Shown: positions 31,744 through 42,950 of the stretch, in pieces | How the letters are laid out: each line of letters opens with the position of its first letter | Numbering within the stretch: position 1 is the stretch's first letter | Assembly: GCA_905147135.1 (NCBI GenBank) | Contig: LR990046.1 | Location: forward strand, 19,560,501 to 19,624,500 | Origin: Blastobasis lacticolella | Taxonomy: Eukaryota > Arthropoda > Insecta > Lepidoptera > Blastobasidae | DNA length: 64,000 nucleotides | Direction of reading: 5' to 3' | Translations under genes and position numbers: made by a program | Notes under the pieces: model-generated | Database searches by the model: none | Seen by the model: the letters and a program-made list of their open reading frames with translations, nothing else | What the model was told of the DNA's origin: nothing

Positions 31744-32464
31744 CAGGTTGGATTTTTGAGACGGGGCAGTAAGGGCAGGTACCTTAACCGTTGCAACTAG
31801 AGGGAAACGTTCTTAAGAGTGTCCTTAACTTTTTGAGACAGTTTTACCCCCATTTACAGATTTTGAAAAAAATTTACAGTCATCAAGAAAATAGACCATT
31901 TACACAAAAACTTTTTTTAATGTCAATCGATACTGTTTCTTATAAAGATCAAAAAAGTATATGAGACCAACTGAGCTTAGAGTACTAAAAATGTCAGAAA
32001 TCGCAATAAACTTCGCCCATACATTTTGCAAAAATAAGACTCAAACTAAACATTTAATACCTAACAAAACTTTTTACGATGCATGGATAGACTGGTCGAT
32101 AAAGATGAGGTACTGACCGAAAATAATTTTGAATTTCGAATGAAATTACCTCGAACATTTCTTAAATAGTAATCTGCTTCGAAAACCAAAAAACTAGATT
32201 TATGATTGCTTTGCTTTGCTCTGCTAACATTCTGAGTCAAAAATGACCTCTAATTTAGAACGTTTGGACTTACTAGAAGCATATTATTTAAATAATAAAT
32301 CCCAACAACCGCTTTGGAGTGGTACAGGATCAAATATCCAATGAGAGTAGTGCCAACCAGAAAGGTTATTATAAATCTTTTAAAGAATCTCCCTGAATGA
32401 TTTCCCTCTAGTTGCAACGGTTAAGGTACCTGCCCTTACTGCCCCGTCTCAAAAATCCACCCCG
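31744..32464. mobile_element. Non-autonomous TIR element at a TA site (721 bp; Tc1/mariner-like)
   Basis: The terminal inverted repeats are 64 bp long with two mismatches: left CAGGTTGGATTTTTGAGACG..., right (other strand) CGGGGTGGATTTTTGAGACG..., both running on through 'ttaaccgttgcaactagagg'. TA dinucleotides flank both ends (31742-31743, 32465-32466), fitting Tc1/mariner-type TSDs. The AT-rich interior has no transposase frame. It sits between two head-to-head SINE-B copies. Confidence 0.82.
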
Positions 32465-32474
32465 TATATTGATT

Positions 32475-32805
32475 GAGCGTCGGCGGCCTAATGGTAAAGG
32501 TATCTGACTCGCAAGCGAGAGGTACCGGGTTCGAATCCCTCTGCCGCCGTATACTAATAACTCTTCTGAATTATATACGTTAGGGAAAACATCGTGAAGA
32601 CACCTGAACATTCAGGCGACTGATGTGTAACAATGATCCAAACTGGTCCGGTCCCCCTTACTGAACCCTAAGGGATACGAAGGTTAGATCGCAGTCGCTC
32701 CGCTGTAATTATCTGACCTGCCAAATCCTGGATCACGGTCAAGGCGGACCGCGGGCCCTCGTGCTTAAGAGCACAACTGGGACATTAACGCCAAGATGAG
32801 TATCA
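32475..32805 (+). repeat. SINE-B, best full-length copy
   Basis: Head 'gcgtcggcggcctaatggta', 'aaggtatctgactcgcaagc', 'gagaggtaccgggttcgaat' (B box), then body 'gggaaaacatcgtgaagaca', 'acattcaggcgactgatgtg', 'gctgtaattatctgacctgc' and 'aaatcctggatcacggtcaa', ending gggacattaacgccaagatg. Confidence 0.8.
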
Positions 32806-33494
32806 GTATTTTAATAATTATTGATTTTTTTTTAAATCCAGACTTATGTACAATACAAACAATACTAACCACATAGGATATCTAGTGTTATTATCGATGT
32901 TAACCTCTGAAATATTCCATTTTCCAAACTATCAGGTCTAAAATCGCAGAACGGATAACGCTTGGCTACAAATCATCGCGATGGATGGTGGTCTGGTCCC
33001 TAATCTGTCAACCTGACCTATTGTGGGTTGGCCGCTCTAGTGATGAGAGCACACATGATCAGTTTTAACTGTACTGTCGACCTATGAAACCTATTAAAAC
33101 TAATAGAAAAAATTGTAAACTGTATAATTCAGTATTTGAACAGTTTAATGGTAATTCGTGTATACGACATTTCGATTTCAGCTGTACACTGGTATAGCTT
33201 AAATCTTATAACTGGTACTTTCTATAGTGAAAACTCAACGTGTTATGCGCTTATTAAAATTGGCTAAATTCAGTCAGCAAATCAAAGTTATTATAAGGTC
33301 AATTTTTAGTTGATGATATAAATGATGAAGATTTGTTAATAATATAAATTATACGAAAATGGATCTTATTGCTCATAATCACTTTGATTTGCTCCCACGT
33401 TTTTTGCTTCTGAATTAAGTTAGGTCTAATAAGCGCATTAGCCGCTTTTTTACAGCTCCCTGGGCAGGTATTTGACCGCCATCTCACCAGAGGG
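32806..33494. other. Intergenic, little recognised
   Basis: AT-rich, with an uncharacterised 'gtatttgaccgccatctcac' repeat motif near 33470 (also near 30530, 53035, 56570). No supported gene. Confidence 0.5.
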
Positions 33495-33634
33495 CTTACC
33501 ATGAACTCTTATAGCAGGACCTTAACTGAATTGCTTTCGGTTTGAACGAGATAAGCTTATGTGATACGTATAGCGCTGTCTCGTTCTAAGCAGGGCTGTT
33601 CTGTTTAGGTCCTGCTATAAGAGTTCATGGTAAG
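33495..33634. repeat. Long hairpin with perfect 28-bp arms
   Basis: The left arm 33495-33522 (cttaccatgaactcttatag...) is the exact complement of 33607-33634. The 84-nt loop is itself partly self-complementary (ttgaacgagataagc against the complement of tgtctcgttctaagc). DR-D-like tail motifs lie on both outer sides. Confidence 0.85.
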
Positions 33635-33789
33635 TAAAGTACCCCTGATGGTAAGTGACGATGCAGCCAAAAATGGAGCATGCCAGAAACAGCCGATTCA
33701 CTCTGGACTTGAAGGAGTAGGTTGTAATGTTTGAGGATAGATAGGGTAAATAATTAAAATACTACCCTACTCTTAGATCGTTTACGCAA

Positions 33790-34510
33790 TAATGTAACCG
33801 ACAGAAAAAGTCGGATAACCCCCGACCAAATTTACTTTAAAAAAAAAATTCTAAACAACTGAACTGATTTTAATGAAGCAGAGCTAAGAACCACCTCGAT
33901 CAAATTGGCTTTCAATCAGATAAACTCGCCTCCAAATCAGTCTATCCCATAGAGAAAATATTTGCTAAAGTAATAGAGGAGACACCGCAAGTATTTTCGT
34001 TGAACCAGGCTTTGCGGTCCATGGACAACAGTGGCCGCAGTCAGTTCTGAGACATTGCGCGACGCGGACCAATCTGACAGTGGCTTGGATATTCAAAAAA
34101 ATCGCCATCTTGTGCATTAAAAACTGCACGAACCATTCGAGGGCCAAAAATAAAGAAAATGATAACATTTCATCGGTCATTCTATGACTTAGCAGCCTCC
34201 CCCCGCACCTCCCGCACGTGACAGGTTGGCACAATATTTTTGTTTGTGATGGCTGCTCTATAACGTTAGTAAATATTTTCTCTATGGTCTATCCATTCGG
34301 AAGCGAAAATGCCACAGACAGACCCATAAAGTTACAGAAACACAGATATACATGTCATGTCAAACTTATAACACCATTCTTCTTTCGCGATATCTTCAAA
34401 ACCGCATCAATTTATTCGGGAGCTAAAATGCCACAGACAGGCACATAAAGCTACCGATACATATGACAAAGTTATAACACCCCTCTTCTTTCGCCGGGGG
34501 TCAAAAATCA
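33790..34510 (+). repeat. DR-F copy interrupted by a 339-bp element
   Basis: Left part: 'agaaaaagtcggataacccc', 'gaaccacctcgatcaaattg'. Right part from 34295: 'attcggaagcgaaaatgcca', 'cagacagacccataaagtta', a second 'cgggagctaaaatgccacag', then 'ttataacacccctcttcttt'. The break falls inside 'cagtctat(t/c)c...ttcgg', uninterrupted at about 29374-29390. Confidence 0.75.
33948..34286. mobile_element. Non-autonomous TIR element, 8-bp TSD (339 bp; P- or hAT-like)
   Basis: Left end CATAGAGAAAATATTTgCTA... (33948-33983) matches the complement of 34251-34286 at 31 of 36 positions. The target-site duplication GTCTATCC is at 33940-33947 and 34287-34294. The paralogous DR-F copy near 29374 shows the uninterrupted target. 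The open frame on the minus strand (33965-34234) is interior sequence with no transposase motif I recognise. Confidence 0.85.
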
Positions 34511-34693
34511 AGATCTACATCATAGTAATGACTATAATCCGTCAAGTTCAAGTTGACATTCCAATCGCAGCACCATTACGAAACCCTTCGACTGATTACG
34601 AAATACGGTACTTATGACCATCGGGTCAATTTCGTTCGTTTTAACGGACATGGGTACGGTCGCCACTCATGTATTATCAGCTGGAAACCTGGG

Positions 34694-34862
34694 TCTCAAG
34701 TCCGCTAATTTAATATGCCTTGATTGATTTGTAATTGGATCGCAGTAGCAACTCAATGGCAGTTTTAATTGTAACAGAATATCAGAAACACGAAAAACTG
34801 CCATTGAGCTGTGCAATCCGTTTATAATTCTATTGACCCATTAGTAAATTAGCGGTCTTGAG
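34694..34862. repeat. Foldback element, 169 bp
   Basis: Outer arms 'tctcaagtccgctaattta' and the complement of 'taaattagcggtcttgag', inner arms 'ctcaatggcagtttt' and its complement. The left flank 'ccactcatgtatt.tcag.tgg' is shared with the left flank of MITE copy 1 (about 12608-12630). Confidence 0.65.
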
Positions 34863-35904
34863 GTCTTGTAAGTCTTGTGTCTTGAGGCGCACTGTGAGAT
34901 ACCTAACCGACCTCGCGATCATACGGACAGCATCAGAACGAAACATGGGAGCTGCGCGCAAGACTTGAAAATGGCTCCTTTCCACAAGCGCACTGCTTGT
35001 CTCCCTACAAGTTTTTTCTAAGTCCTGTCTTTATCCACTCTCCCTTTTCTGGGGCTCGGACAGCACTAATAACATTGTCGCTGCCGTAAGCGCTACTCAA
35101 TTTAAGCAAATCTTAGTTACCGTCACATGTTGCATCCTTTCTTGTTCCATGCTACACAAAATTCCTTGAAGCGCGTGAAATTCCCCTCCGAAAATACAAG
35201 GTCCATAAAATATATGAGATAAGTAACGTTTCTAAATACGGGTATCTGATTAGTTATAGTTCGTTTACTTCTTAAATAAAAAGGCCTCTGACAAAATTCG
35301 GACGTTACAGATCATTTTAACTTGAACCTCGAACATATAATTCTCGTACTACAATCAGATTCAATTACGCTAGTAGTAATAATTTGATTTTTATATCACT
35401 ATGTATGCTTTTGTCATCAGATGGATTCATAGCAGCGAATCACGGGCTTAGAGGGTAGCCTTGCAACAATACACACGAAGGCCGTCCGAGGTCTAAACGA
35501 ACATTTTGCGTGGAACGCCTTGCGGACGACGATAAACAAGCCCATAAAGGGTCTTTGTTCGGTTCCCCGACGGCATACGTAATAGGCCGACGGCTAGGGC
35601 TGTCCAGGAATGTGTCGATGGAGAAAAACTACTGCGTTTTTTTGTAATTTAATTTAGACAGTTTTTTATTTCGGAAGGACTGCTACTGGCTTGAAGAGAA
35701 GCCTCCTCGCCTGGACGTAAAAAGACAATGACACAGTTCGTTGTGGTAGCTTAGATCTATTTAGACAACATTTTATATGAACAATTTCACAATCAAAATA
35801 CCAAATTATTAAGCCTCAAATTGTCTACTTTATTATTCCATGAAGCTGGCTAAATTGTTGGTTGCGACAAGTTTTAATCTTCTAGAACTGTTCTGCTTCT
35901 GTTT
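34863..35904. other. Intergenic, nothing recognised
   Basis: Mixed-composition DNA including a slightly GC-richer part (35440-35620). No open frame, repeat match or RNA gene that I can support. Confidence 0.5.
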
Positions 35905-36070
35905 GAAGATTAGTCGTGTGGTAAATCTAGTTCTGCCGGTATCAGAAAAGAGGTTCCGCAGAAGGCCCATGAAGCGATGAATTGACATCGCTGAGTCGAA
36001 TGCAAGTGCCAATGGCTTATGATGTGATGATGCTGATGGTTGGACGATATGGACGTGGAAGAGTTGCGAA
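35905..36070 (+). repeat. Retroelement 3' fragment ((TGATGA) tail), relative of 50290-50456
   Basis: 'gaagcgatgaattgacatcg', 'ctgagtcgaatgcaagtgcc', 'aatggcttatgatgtgatga' and 'tgctgatgg' are the reverse complement of 50290-50435. The overlapping minus-strand frames are shadows of this repeat. Confidence 0.65.
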
Positions 36071-36880
36071 ACCGGAAAGTGACTGAAATGGGGATCAAGG
36101 TTAAATGAATAAAATATTTCTAGGTAGGCACCGTACTCTATTGTTGACCACTTGATCACTTAACAGCAGGCAAGATGGCAATTATATGTATACCTGGCTA
36201 TTATAGAGTAAAACTGACATAACACTAGCGTTACCATTGTAAATTTTGATTAAAGTTTATTTACAATGCAAAATGCCTTTGGAATATTGCTGTAAATGAA
36301 GTTTTTTTAAATTCACGATCAAATTACAGAAGCTTTAAATAGCGTTATTTCAGTTGCGTTTCAAATCTACCGAAATAAATGAGGCATTTGCAAAGTGACT
36401 TCAACTCACATAGTTGCACTTGTATGGAGGCAGTCTTAACAATTTGTAGTAACCAAGTACGTAATTCATATACACTCAACAATAAAACAGAAAGTAAGAT
36501 TTACTAATTAACGACAAATCGATCAATGTCAACTCGGTACGTATCGATACAAAAACGGGCACAGTTACAATCCCTAGTCCCACTTCAAATGTATGGCCTC
36601 ATCTTCATATCTTGTAGCCTCCAGTTCAAGATTGAGCTTCATCTGAAGGTTTCCGTATAATAAATTAGCTCTTGACGACGTGGTGTGACGTATATGAAAT
36701 AATGACTCGGCGTTTTTGACTTGATTAAAACATTAAAACGTTTTGCCGCATTATGGCACACAAAGAAAGTACTTATTATGCTACTTTCACAGGATGTTGG
36801 TTATTAAGGGCTATATTTTGAGTGGTTTTCTGTCGTTAAACTGTGTTTAGATGTCATTATAGGTACGTACTTTGTAATAC
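36071..36880. other. Intergenic, nothing recognised
   Basis: AT-rich, no supported feature. Confidence 0.5.
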
Positions 36881-37300
36881 ACTGGCCGTCAAAACTAAGT
36901 ACCACACTTTTAAAATTGCAATTTCTCCTAAACTATAGATGTCAGAGTTTTGAAATAAACAACGTTTTATTGGAAATTTTGTAAATTTTTTTTAAAACTA
37001 CAATTTATTGTACATTTGTGACGTTTTGAAGTTGAAAAAAGATAAAAGCTTAAAAGTTGCCATTTTGAACTTACTGACAAAACACTGAAATAACATTTAT
37101 CAGTATGTTTTACGCTTTATTTACATTTAAATGACTTGTATTTCCTCCCTGGCTTTTTATCTGATTTAGCATTCGGAAGACGAGGTTTTGGAGTCAATGT
37201 TGGGAAATATTCTTACATGACATTCACTTCTTTCAGACATGTCTTGGGACCGTGAGGGTGGTAGATAGTGGTGTTATTGCCCCGGTTGAGCTCTTGAGAT
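36881..37300. mobile_element. Possible truncated Tc1-like element end
   Basis: Begins TACACTGGCCGTCAAAACTA, which resembles Tc1-type terminal repeats (TA then CA.TGGC...AAAA). About 400 bp of AT-rich sequence follows before SINE-B interrupts it. No partner TIR is found in the window, so this stays tentative. Confidence 0.35.
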
Positions 37301-37312
37301 CGAGGGTGTCGC

Positions 37313-37612
37313 CTTGACCATGATCCAGGATTTGGCGATCAGGTAATTATAGTGGAGCGACTACCATCTGGCCTCTGTTACCCTGCTACCAGTAATCTTA
37401 CGGTGAGGGAAAACATCGTGATGAAACCTGCATATTCAGGCGACTGATTGTAGTATAACCCTGATACAATCTGGTCAGGTTCCCCTGGTAGCAGGGACAC
37501 GCAGGTCAGATAGCAGTCGCTTCACTGTAATTATCTGATCTGCCAAATCCTGGATCATGGTCAAGGCGGACCTCGCGCCCTCGTGCGCGAGAGCACAACT
37601 GGGACATTAAGA
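37313..37612 (+). repeat. SINE-B copy with an inverted duplicate of its tail
   Basis: Left arm 37313-37392 is the inverted complement of the SINE's own tail at 37485-37565 (about 88 % match by eye). Between them lies the sense body ('gggaaaacatcgtgatgaaa', 'cattcaggcgactgattg'). It ends 'gagcacaactgggacattaa'. The tRNA-like head is absent. Confidence 0.7.
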
Positions 37613-37879
37613 CAAAGATTATGACTTCTAAAAGTAGATACTTATATGGTAGAACTCTGACAAGAAGGGAAACCGAATTATCTATTAATTTTTTGAATTA
37701 ATGATGCATGCGGTGTTGTGTTACTTGAAGCAAAAGACGTAATCACAGGCAGATTTGCATGCCAGGCAAGTCTACTTCCTACCAAGCATTTGTAAGGGAA
37801 ATCCCACCAAAAACATAAATGTGAAAATGAGAGCCAAGATCAATATTATGATAATTATGGTGTGCTTGACGACTTCATC

Positions 37880-37955
37880 AATAAAAGTCTGCAGTAACTG
37901 CTTTCCATCAGGCAGGTCGTAAGCTTGTTTGCCACCTTTGTGATATAAAAAAAGA
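37880..37955 (+). repeat. DR-D tail copy
   Basis: 'gtaactgctttccatcaggc', 'aggtcgtaagcttgtttgcc', then acctttgtgatataaaa. Confidence 0.6.
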
Positions 37956-39624
37956 CTTGAGTGCCAAGTTCTGTAGGCAGTCCTAAATTTTTTTTATGAT
38001 GATATTCGAATTATTTACATTATCTCTCACTCATTGCTGCAAATGGTTCGTTTAATATTACACACAGGTTCAGCAAGCCAGTTTTCTTTTCTTGGCTTGA
38101 ACTTGGCTTGACACTCTACCGCGTGTCTAGATCTAAAGCTACGCTTACACAGGCAATTGAAATTGCACTATTCCAGGCAACAGTAGTCATTTATGACGTC
38201 ACGAACTCATGAAATAATTAACTGCAATACCTTTCAATTACAGCAATGTCGTTCCATTTAGCGCCACATGGAGTAATATGGATCGATATAGACCAACTAG
38301 GCAATACATTCATACACTAGAAATTTAGTTCAACAGTAGTCGCTGGCAATTTACGACATTTTAGATAATGGCAGCGGATTCTAGTGCTTTTGTCATTATG
38401 AGTTTAAAATAAAAGAGGAGGGGAATAGACAGATTTTGGGCAATCTGAAATAATATGGAGCAATTTAAGGCAATATTGGCGAAACAATTGCCGTATTTTA
38501 TTGAAAATTCTTCAGAATCCTCCATTAATTGCTCCAGATTGATACATTTCTGATGACGACCCGCTATCGCGATACCTCAACGAAACTAAATAAAAAAAAT
38601 GAAATCATAACTTTTGACAATAATTATTTTATTCTTCGCATCTGATAATGGAGTACAGAGTCATGGTTAATGACTTCTTCGGATATCTTTGTACACAGTT
38701 ATATCCATCCACAACTGCCCAACCCTCTCTGCAAAGACGAAAGCGAAAGCAAATACCCTTTTTCAAGCTTGTATGGATACAGCAAAATTTCTGCCAAGAA
38801 AATAATGTTCAACTGTACCGGAGCCGACGCGTAGATACTGAAATTCACTTATTACGAAGTAGGTAAATGAGCTAACGTTTCTGACTTGATTAACCCGGTC
38901 TCTGACTCGAATGAGGGCTCCAGGCGAATTAAACATAAAACAGGGGTAAGGATTTTATGGCTACGCGACGAGCAGTAAGGAATTGTTAATGAACTTGTCA
39001 CGAGGGTGTATGTGTGACCGAAATGTGCCAGTTGAGAGCTTGTAATTGGAGTAAATTTTTCAAATGAAGACGCCTTTCTCGGTTGAAATGATTAATTTGG
39101 GACGTTTCAGAGGTGAATTTGTTCAAGGGTAGGTTCGAGTTTCAAGGATGCGGAGTACAATGGGTAAGCAAGTTTAGCGTTTTGAAACATTTGTATTGTT
39201 CAAGGTTCACATAGGTCTATAGATCAGCACTAAACCCCTGTAACATACTCAAAGCTATAGTAAAATGATTTTGTTTACTCATTTCTGTTGAAGGTGGAAC
39301 ATACCCCTATAGAAGTCACTTCACTCCGGCCTTGAAGAGGTTTAGATTACAATCTACATGGGCTACTACTTCAAGAAATTTTCCTTTTCAGCTACAGCAA
39401 CATACAGGGTACTTTATAAAAAATCCTACTACAAAACCGGATATTGTAGAAGGAGTTAGCTTTTCTCGTACATGACGTTGGTTTTGTTTGTATATAGAGA
39501 TAAAAAAATATTTTTGTAGTAGGAATTATTTGTCCTGTCCCAGTGCTGGTATGTAAGTTGGATTGTATGGGTCAAAAGGGTTTTTCCATAACAAGTTCAG
39601 GTACATCCTTAGTCAAACTGAGTT
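37956..39624. other. Intergenic, no supported gene
   Basis: Nothing recognised apart from a weak inverted pair (tcctactacaaaa near 39423 and its complement near 39510). Confidence 0.5.
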
Positions 39625-39950
39625 TTTTTTATGACATACGGTAGGCAAACAGGCAACCAGGCCACCTGAAGGGATGTGGTCACCACTGCCTGTAGATAGT
39701 TGCTAATCACCAAGAGTATCGCCAATGCATTTCCCACCTCTATAACACGTTGATCTGGCAGCAAAAAGGCAAATGCCCATCCACTGCCAACGCCACGGTC
39801 ACTAAAATCCCCACCCCATGGAGCACTGTGAACCTTACTCACAATACTATTTAAAAAAGTAGTGTTAACTGCGGTATTCTGTAAGGTGCTGTACTGTACT
39901 GTACTTCCCCAGTCGGGCTGCTCCAATTCGAACGGGATACCCTGTTATGC
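39625..39950 (-). repeat. DR-E copy
   Basis: 'tacggtaggcaaacaggcaa', 'ccaggccacctgaagggatg', 'gcctgtagatagttgctaat', 'agcaaaaaggcaaatgccca' and the far end 'cttccccagtcgggctgctc', 'caattcgaacgggataccc'. Same order as 52515-52805. Confidence 0.7.
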
Positions 39951-40047
39951 CCTACCTTTCTTAAAGATTGATTATACATTTAGAGTCTAAGTATCAAAAC
40001 TCCAACGAATTAAGAATTCGGAGGCAAAATATGTAATATTAATTTCC

Positions 40048-40564
40048 GGCCGTGTGGTGTCCGGCAGAGTAGAATCCCACCAACCCCTTACATTTTTTAT
40101 TTTTTTATTTAATACTTTATGCACAAAATAGTACAAAGGTGGACTTAAAGCTTTGTAGCTTTATCTACCAGTCTACCCCGAAAACTGGTAATAAAATTGC
40201 AGGCGGTGCATAAAAATTTACAACAACATTACACTTACTACAAATACAATTTTACCCACTAGTATTCACATACCAAAAATCAACTCAAGATATTTACAAA
40301 ATACTAAAAACCAACAACAACAATAAAGCAAAATGCACTTGAATATAAACTTCAATCCAATACATTCGTGGTTCAAGGCAACTAATGTTGTCAAGACAAA
40401 ACCGGTATGGTCTCCGTGGACTGGAAAATGGGCAGCAGCCGTTTTCCATTGTTATTTTTAACATCTCGATCTACAACCTGACTGCCAAGCTTGGAGATCA
40501 TGGCAATAACCTCCCCTTTGGTAAGAGCGGCCCTACGTTCTGCAGTGGACTGTTATGGGCTATG
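40048..40564 (+). repeat. DR-C split by a nested LINE tail
   Basis: 5' part 'ggccgtgtggtgtccggcag', 'agtagaatcccaccaacccc', resuming at 40361 with 'cgtggttcaaggcaactaat', 'gactggaaaatgggcagcag', 'tgccaagcttggagatcatg' and 'ctgcagtggactgttatggg'. Confidence 0.75.
40095..40360 (-). mobile_element. Antisense 5'-truncated LINE 3' end nested in DR-C
   Basis: Starts with a T-rich run (the inverted poly-A side), then 'aatactttatgcacaaaata', 'gtacaaaggtggacttaaag', a 3'UTR pattern seen with lepidopteran non-LTR elements. TACATT at 40089-40094 and 40361-40366 is the likely TSD. Confidence 0.65.
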
Positions 40565-42482
40565 AAAGGGCAAAATATAATTAGTACAAGGCGAGTCTTC
40601 TAAAAGTATTAAAGCTCGTTGATGACAAACTTTAACAGCAAAGCGTACAGAAAAGCTGCAATTGACAACTAGTTAATCGGTGATCACAGTCTCGGGAGAG
40701 ACGTGCGGAGTTCCCAGAACAATCGTTTTAGCCATCAGCCAAGGCGCGACAAAGTTTTTAGTTCAATAATTAAACTTGTGTCAAAGTTCCATTAAAGTAG
40801 TTATTGAAATTTCAATTTCACCTAAAAGTTTCACTCGATTGATTACTTTCAGGGAAGAGTCAACAAAAGTTGAAAGGAACAAAGTCTTATTAGAAATTTT
40901 TCAAAGAATTATTGTATTAAATCCTCGTACCTTGACTTACTAGACAAAAATAAGAATATGTCCTTCACCTTACAGAACAAAGACCAACTCACCACAGGAT
41001 GACGAAGATCGAGCGAAGTGAACAAGGAGAAGTAAGGATTATCGCCAGGACAATGATGATGATGGTGACATTTACCTAAATGAAATGAACCTCAAATTAA
41101 AAATCTTTTCATTGTTAATAATGGAAACGTGACTGACGGCAAATGGGATAGTTTTAGGGCGCGAGAAAGATTTTTAAGTGGTGTTCGTTGAAATTTTCTC
41201 TTCCAATCTGTGGTGTCGGAGGCGAAAGTCCGATTTTCGTCGCTCAGTCAACGCAGTGAGTAAGTTAAAATCTCATCTATGATGTTTTTCTTGGATAAAA
41301 TATGTAATTATGAATGATTTTGAGTGGGTATGCTACATTATTTCTTATCGCAACACTGTATAGAAACAGGATTTGGATATGTATATGAAATCCGTCACCT
41401 AGCACAAAACCACAGTACAAATAACTGCCCTCCCCCATATTCTCGAAATTTTAATAAATGAATGTTTTTCATGTGACAAATCGACGGCAACAACTGCGTT
41501 TTTAACACCATTGTAAATGGAAAACCGCCGCGGATATGATTTCATTTTTTTCTCTGTCCAGGGAGCAATAAGCTCGGGAACTCTACCAAACAGATCCATC
41601 ATCAGAAACCGTCCATTTTCCTGTATATTGTAGGTACCTTTTTGTATTAGTCCACTTCGTAAACATTTCGTATAACCTTTCCTTCTGTACTACGTAAACA
41701 AATTAGCTGCAGACAAACAGAATTATCCCCAAGAAGTTTTCTCTTAAAACGACCATCAGCCCGTCGCAGCATAAGTTAGAATTAAGCAAGAACCTTGAGC
41801 GAGGCGCCGTCGTCGGTGCCAACAGTCTTATTTATGCCTTTCTCGGCATTGGCACTGAGCTGAGAGAGATAATGGCAATTACCGCTAGTTCTGAGCTAGA
41901 ACCCGCGGTGTCGTGTGATATTTATAGCGCCAGCTGAGTTGGCGCTCCAAATTGAGTTTCTCGGTACCTTGATAAAGTTAAATTAAAATGAAAAAATAAA
42001 TGTAAAAGCATTTATTGAGTTAGGCTTACGTTAATTACACCATTATTCAGAAACGTTACAATGAGGTCTAACAAAGCGCACTTTGGGTCTTTACCTATGT
42101 AATAGGCATATTTTTCGTATTTACACATTTGCTTAAATATTTTTAATTGTACATAGGTAACATATCAAAATTAATACCTACCTACTTGATTTCGAAAATG
42201 AGGTGTTTATATGCTAGTAAGTCCCTAAGGTTTTATAAAGGTTTACTCTTCTCATTTGTCCTCAGTTTTGCCTCTTAAACCAGATGAAATTTTATGAACT
42301 TAATGCTGTCTCGGTTATACCTACAATGTTTCATCGTAATCGGATTCACCACTTCGAAGAAATTGAAAAATATGCTGTTTTGAAAATTCCAGTTTCCATC
42401 ATTTTCGCCATAGGTAATAGGTAAGGACCAAATATTTGAATACGGATGTTAACTTCTTTCCAAACTTTAATAAACTGATGGA
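40565..42482. other. Intergenic, no supported gene
   Basis: Two GC-richer islands occur (41190-41270 and 41780-41960), the second containing an AGCGCCA/TGGCGCT palindrome. They could be regulatory, but nothing in the sequence proves it. Confidence 0.45.
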
Positions 42483-42483
42483 G

Positions 42484-42656
42484 TAGAAAAGCAAAAACAA
42501 TATCATCGAGGTTATCCAGGTAGATGGCAATGAACAAGCGCGTATAGGTGCTTACAGTGGCGAGACACAGGGCATCAACACATATCATATGAACAGCATG
42601 CCTGGCCAGCCCCGGCTCCATCCAATGCTCCAGCGCGCACACCAGCCGTCATAATA
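42484..42656 (+). other. GC-richer open frame, possible exon, strand uncertain
   Basis: Plus frame after a TAG near 42481: KSKNNIIEVIQVDGNEQARI then GAYSGETQGINTYHMNSMPG, QPRLHPMLQRAHQPS and two stops. The minus strand is also open (VCALEHWMEPGLARHAVHMI, CVDALCLAT followed by a GTAAG-like donor near 42560). Both look better than chance compared with the surroundings, but I recognise neither and cannot choose. Confidence 0.25.
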
Positions 42657-42849
42657 AATGTACGTTCCTTTATTAAATTGATTATTTTTATTGGAAGAGC
42701 ATTAATGTGCAAATTTTGTTGGACTGGCTTTACTATGCTAAGTGAAATTATTGGATTGTTTTTCACAATAAAAAGGTTTCGAGATTGGAATGTGTTGAGT
42801 TGGGAATTTATTTTTAAAATTTATATTATTACAAAGAAATCTACATACT

Positions 42850-42950
42850 GTTACGACAGATGTCGAAAAGCCCCCAAATATTTCCAAAACTACTAAACTG
42901 ATTTTAATGGAACAAAACCAAAAACCATCTCGATTAAACTTGTTTTCAAG
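42850..42950 (+). repeat. DR-F fragment
   Basis: 'gttacgacagatgtcgaaaa', 'aaactactaaactgatttta' and 'aaaccatctcgattaaact' match part of 33790-33920. Confidence 0.5.

Noticed and set aside
33965..34234. 89-codon minus-strand ORF with Cys-rich start, considered as a zinc-binding transposase domain
   Set aside because: It lies wholly inside a 339-bp non-autonomous element; the Cys spacing does not match a THAP or BED finger and there is no downstream catalytic domain.
35833..36159. 108-codon minus-strand ORF
   Set aside because: Most of it is the inverse of the retroelement fragment also found at 50290-50456.
39423..39525. Inverted pair tcctactacaaaa / its complement as a TIR element
   Set aside because: Only about 13 bp of arms, no TSD, and no other copy seen.
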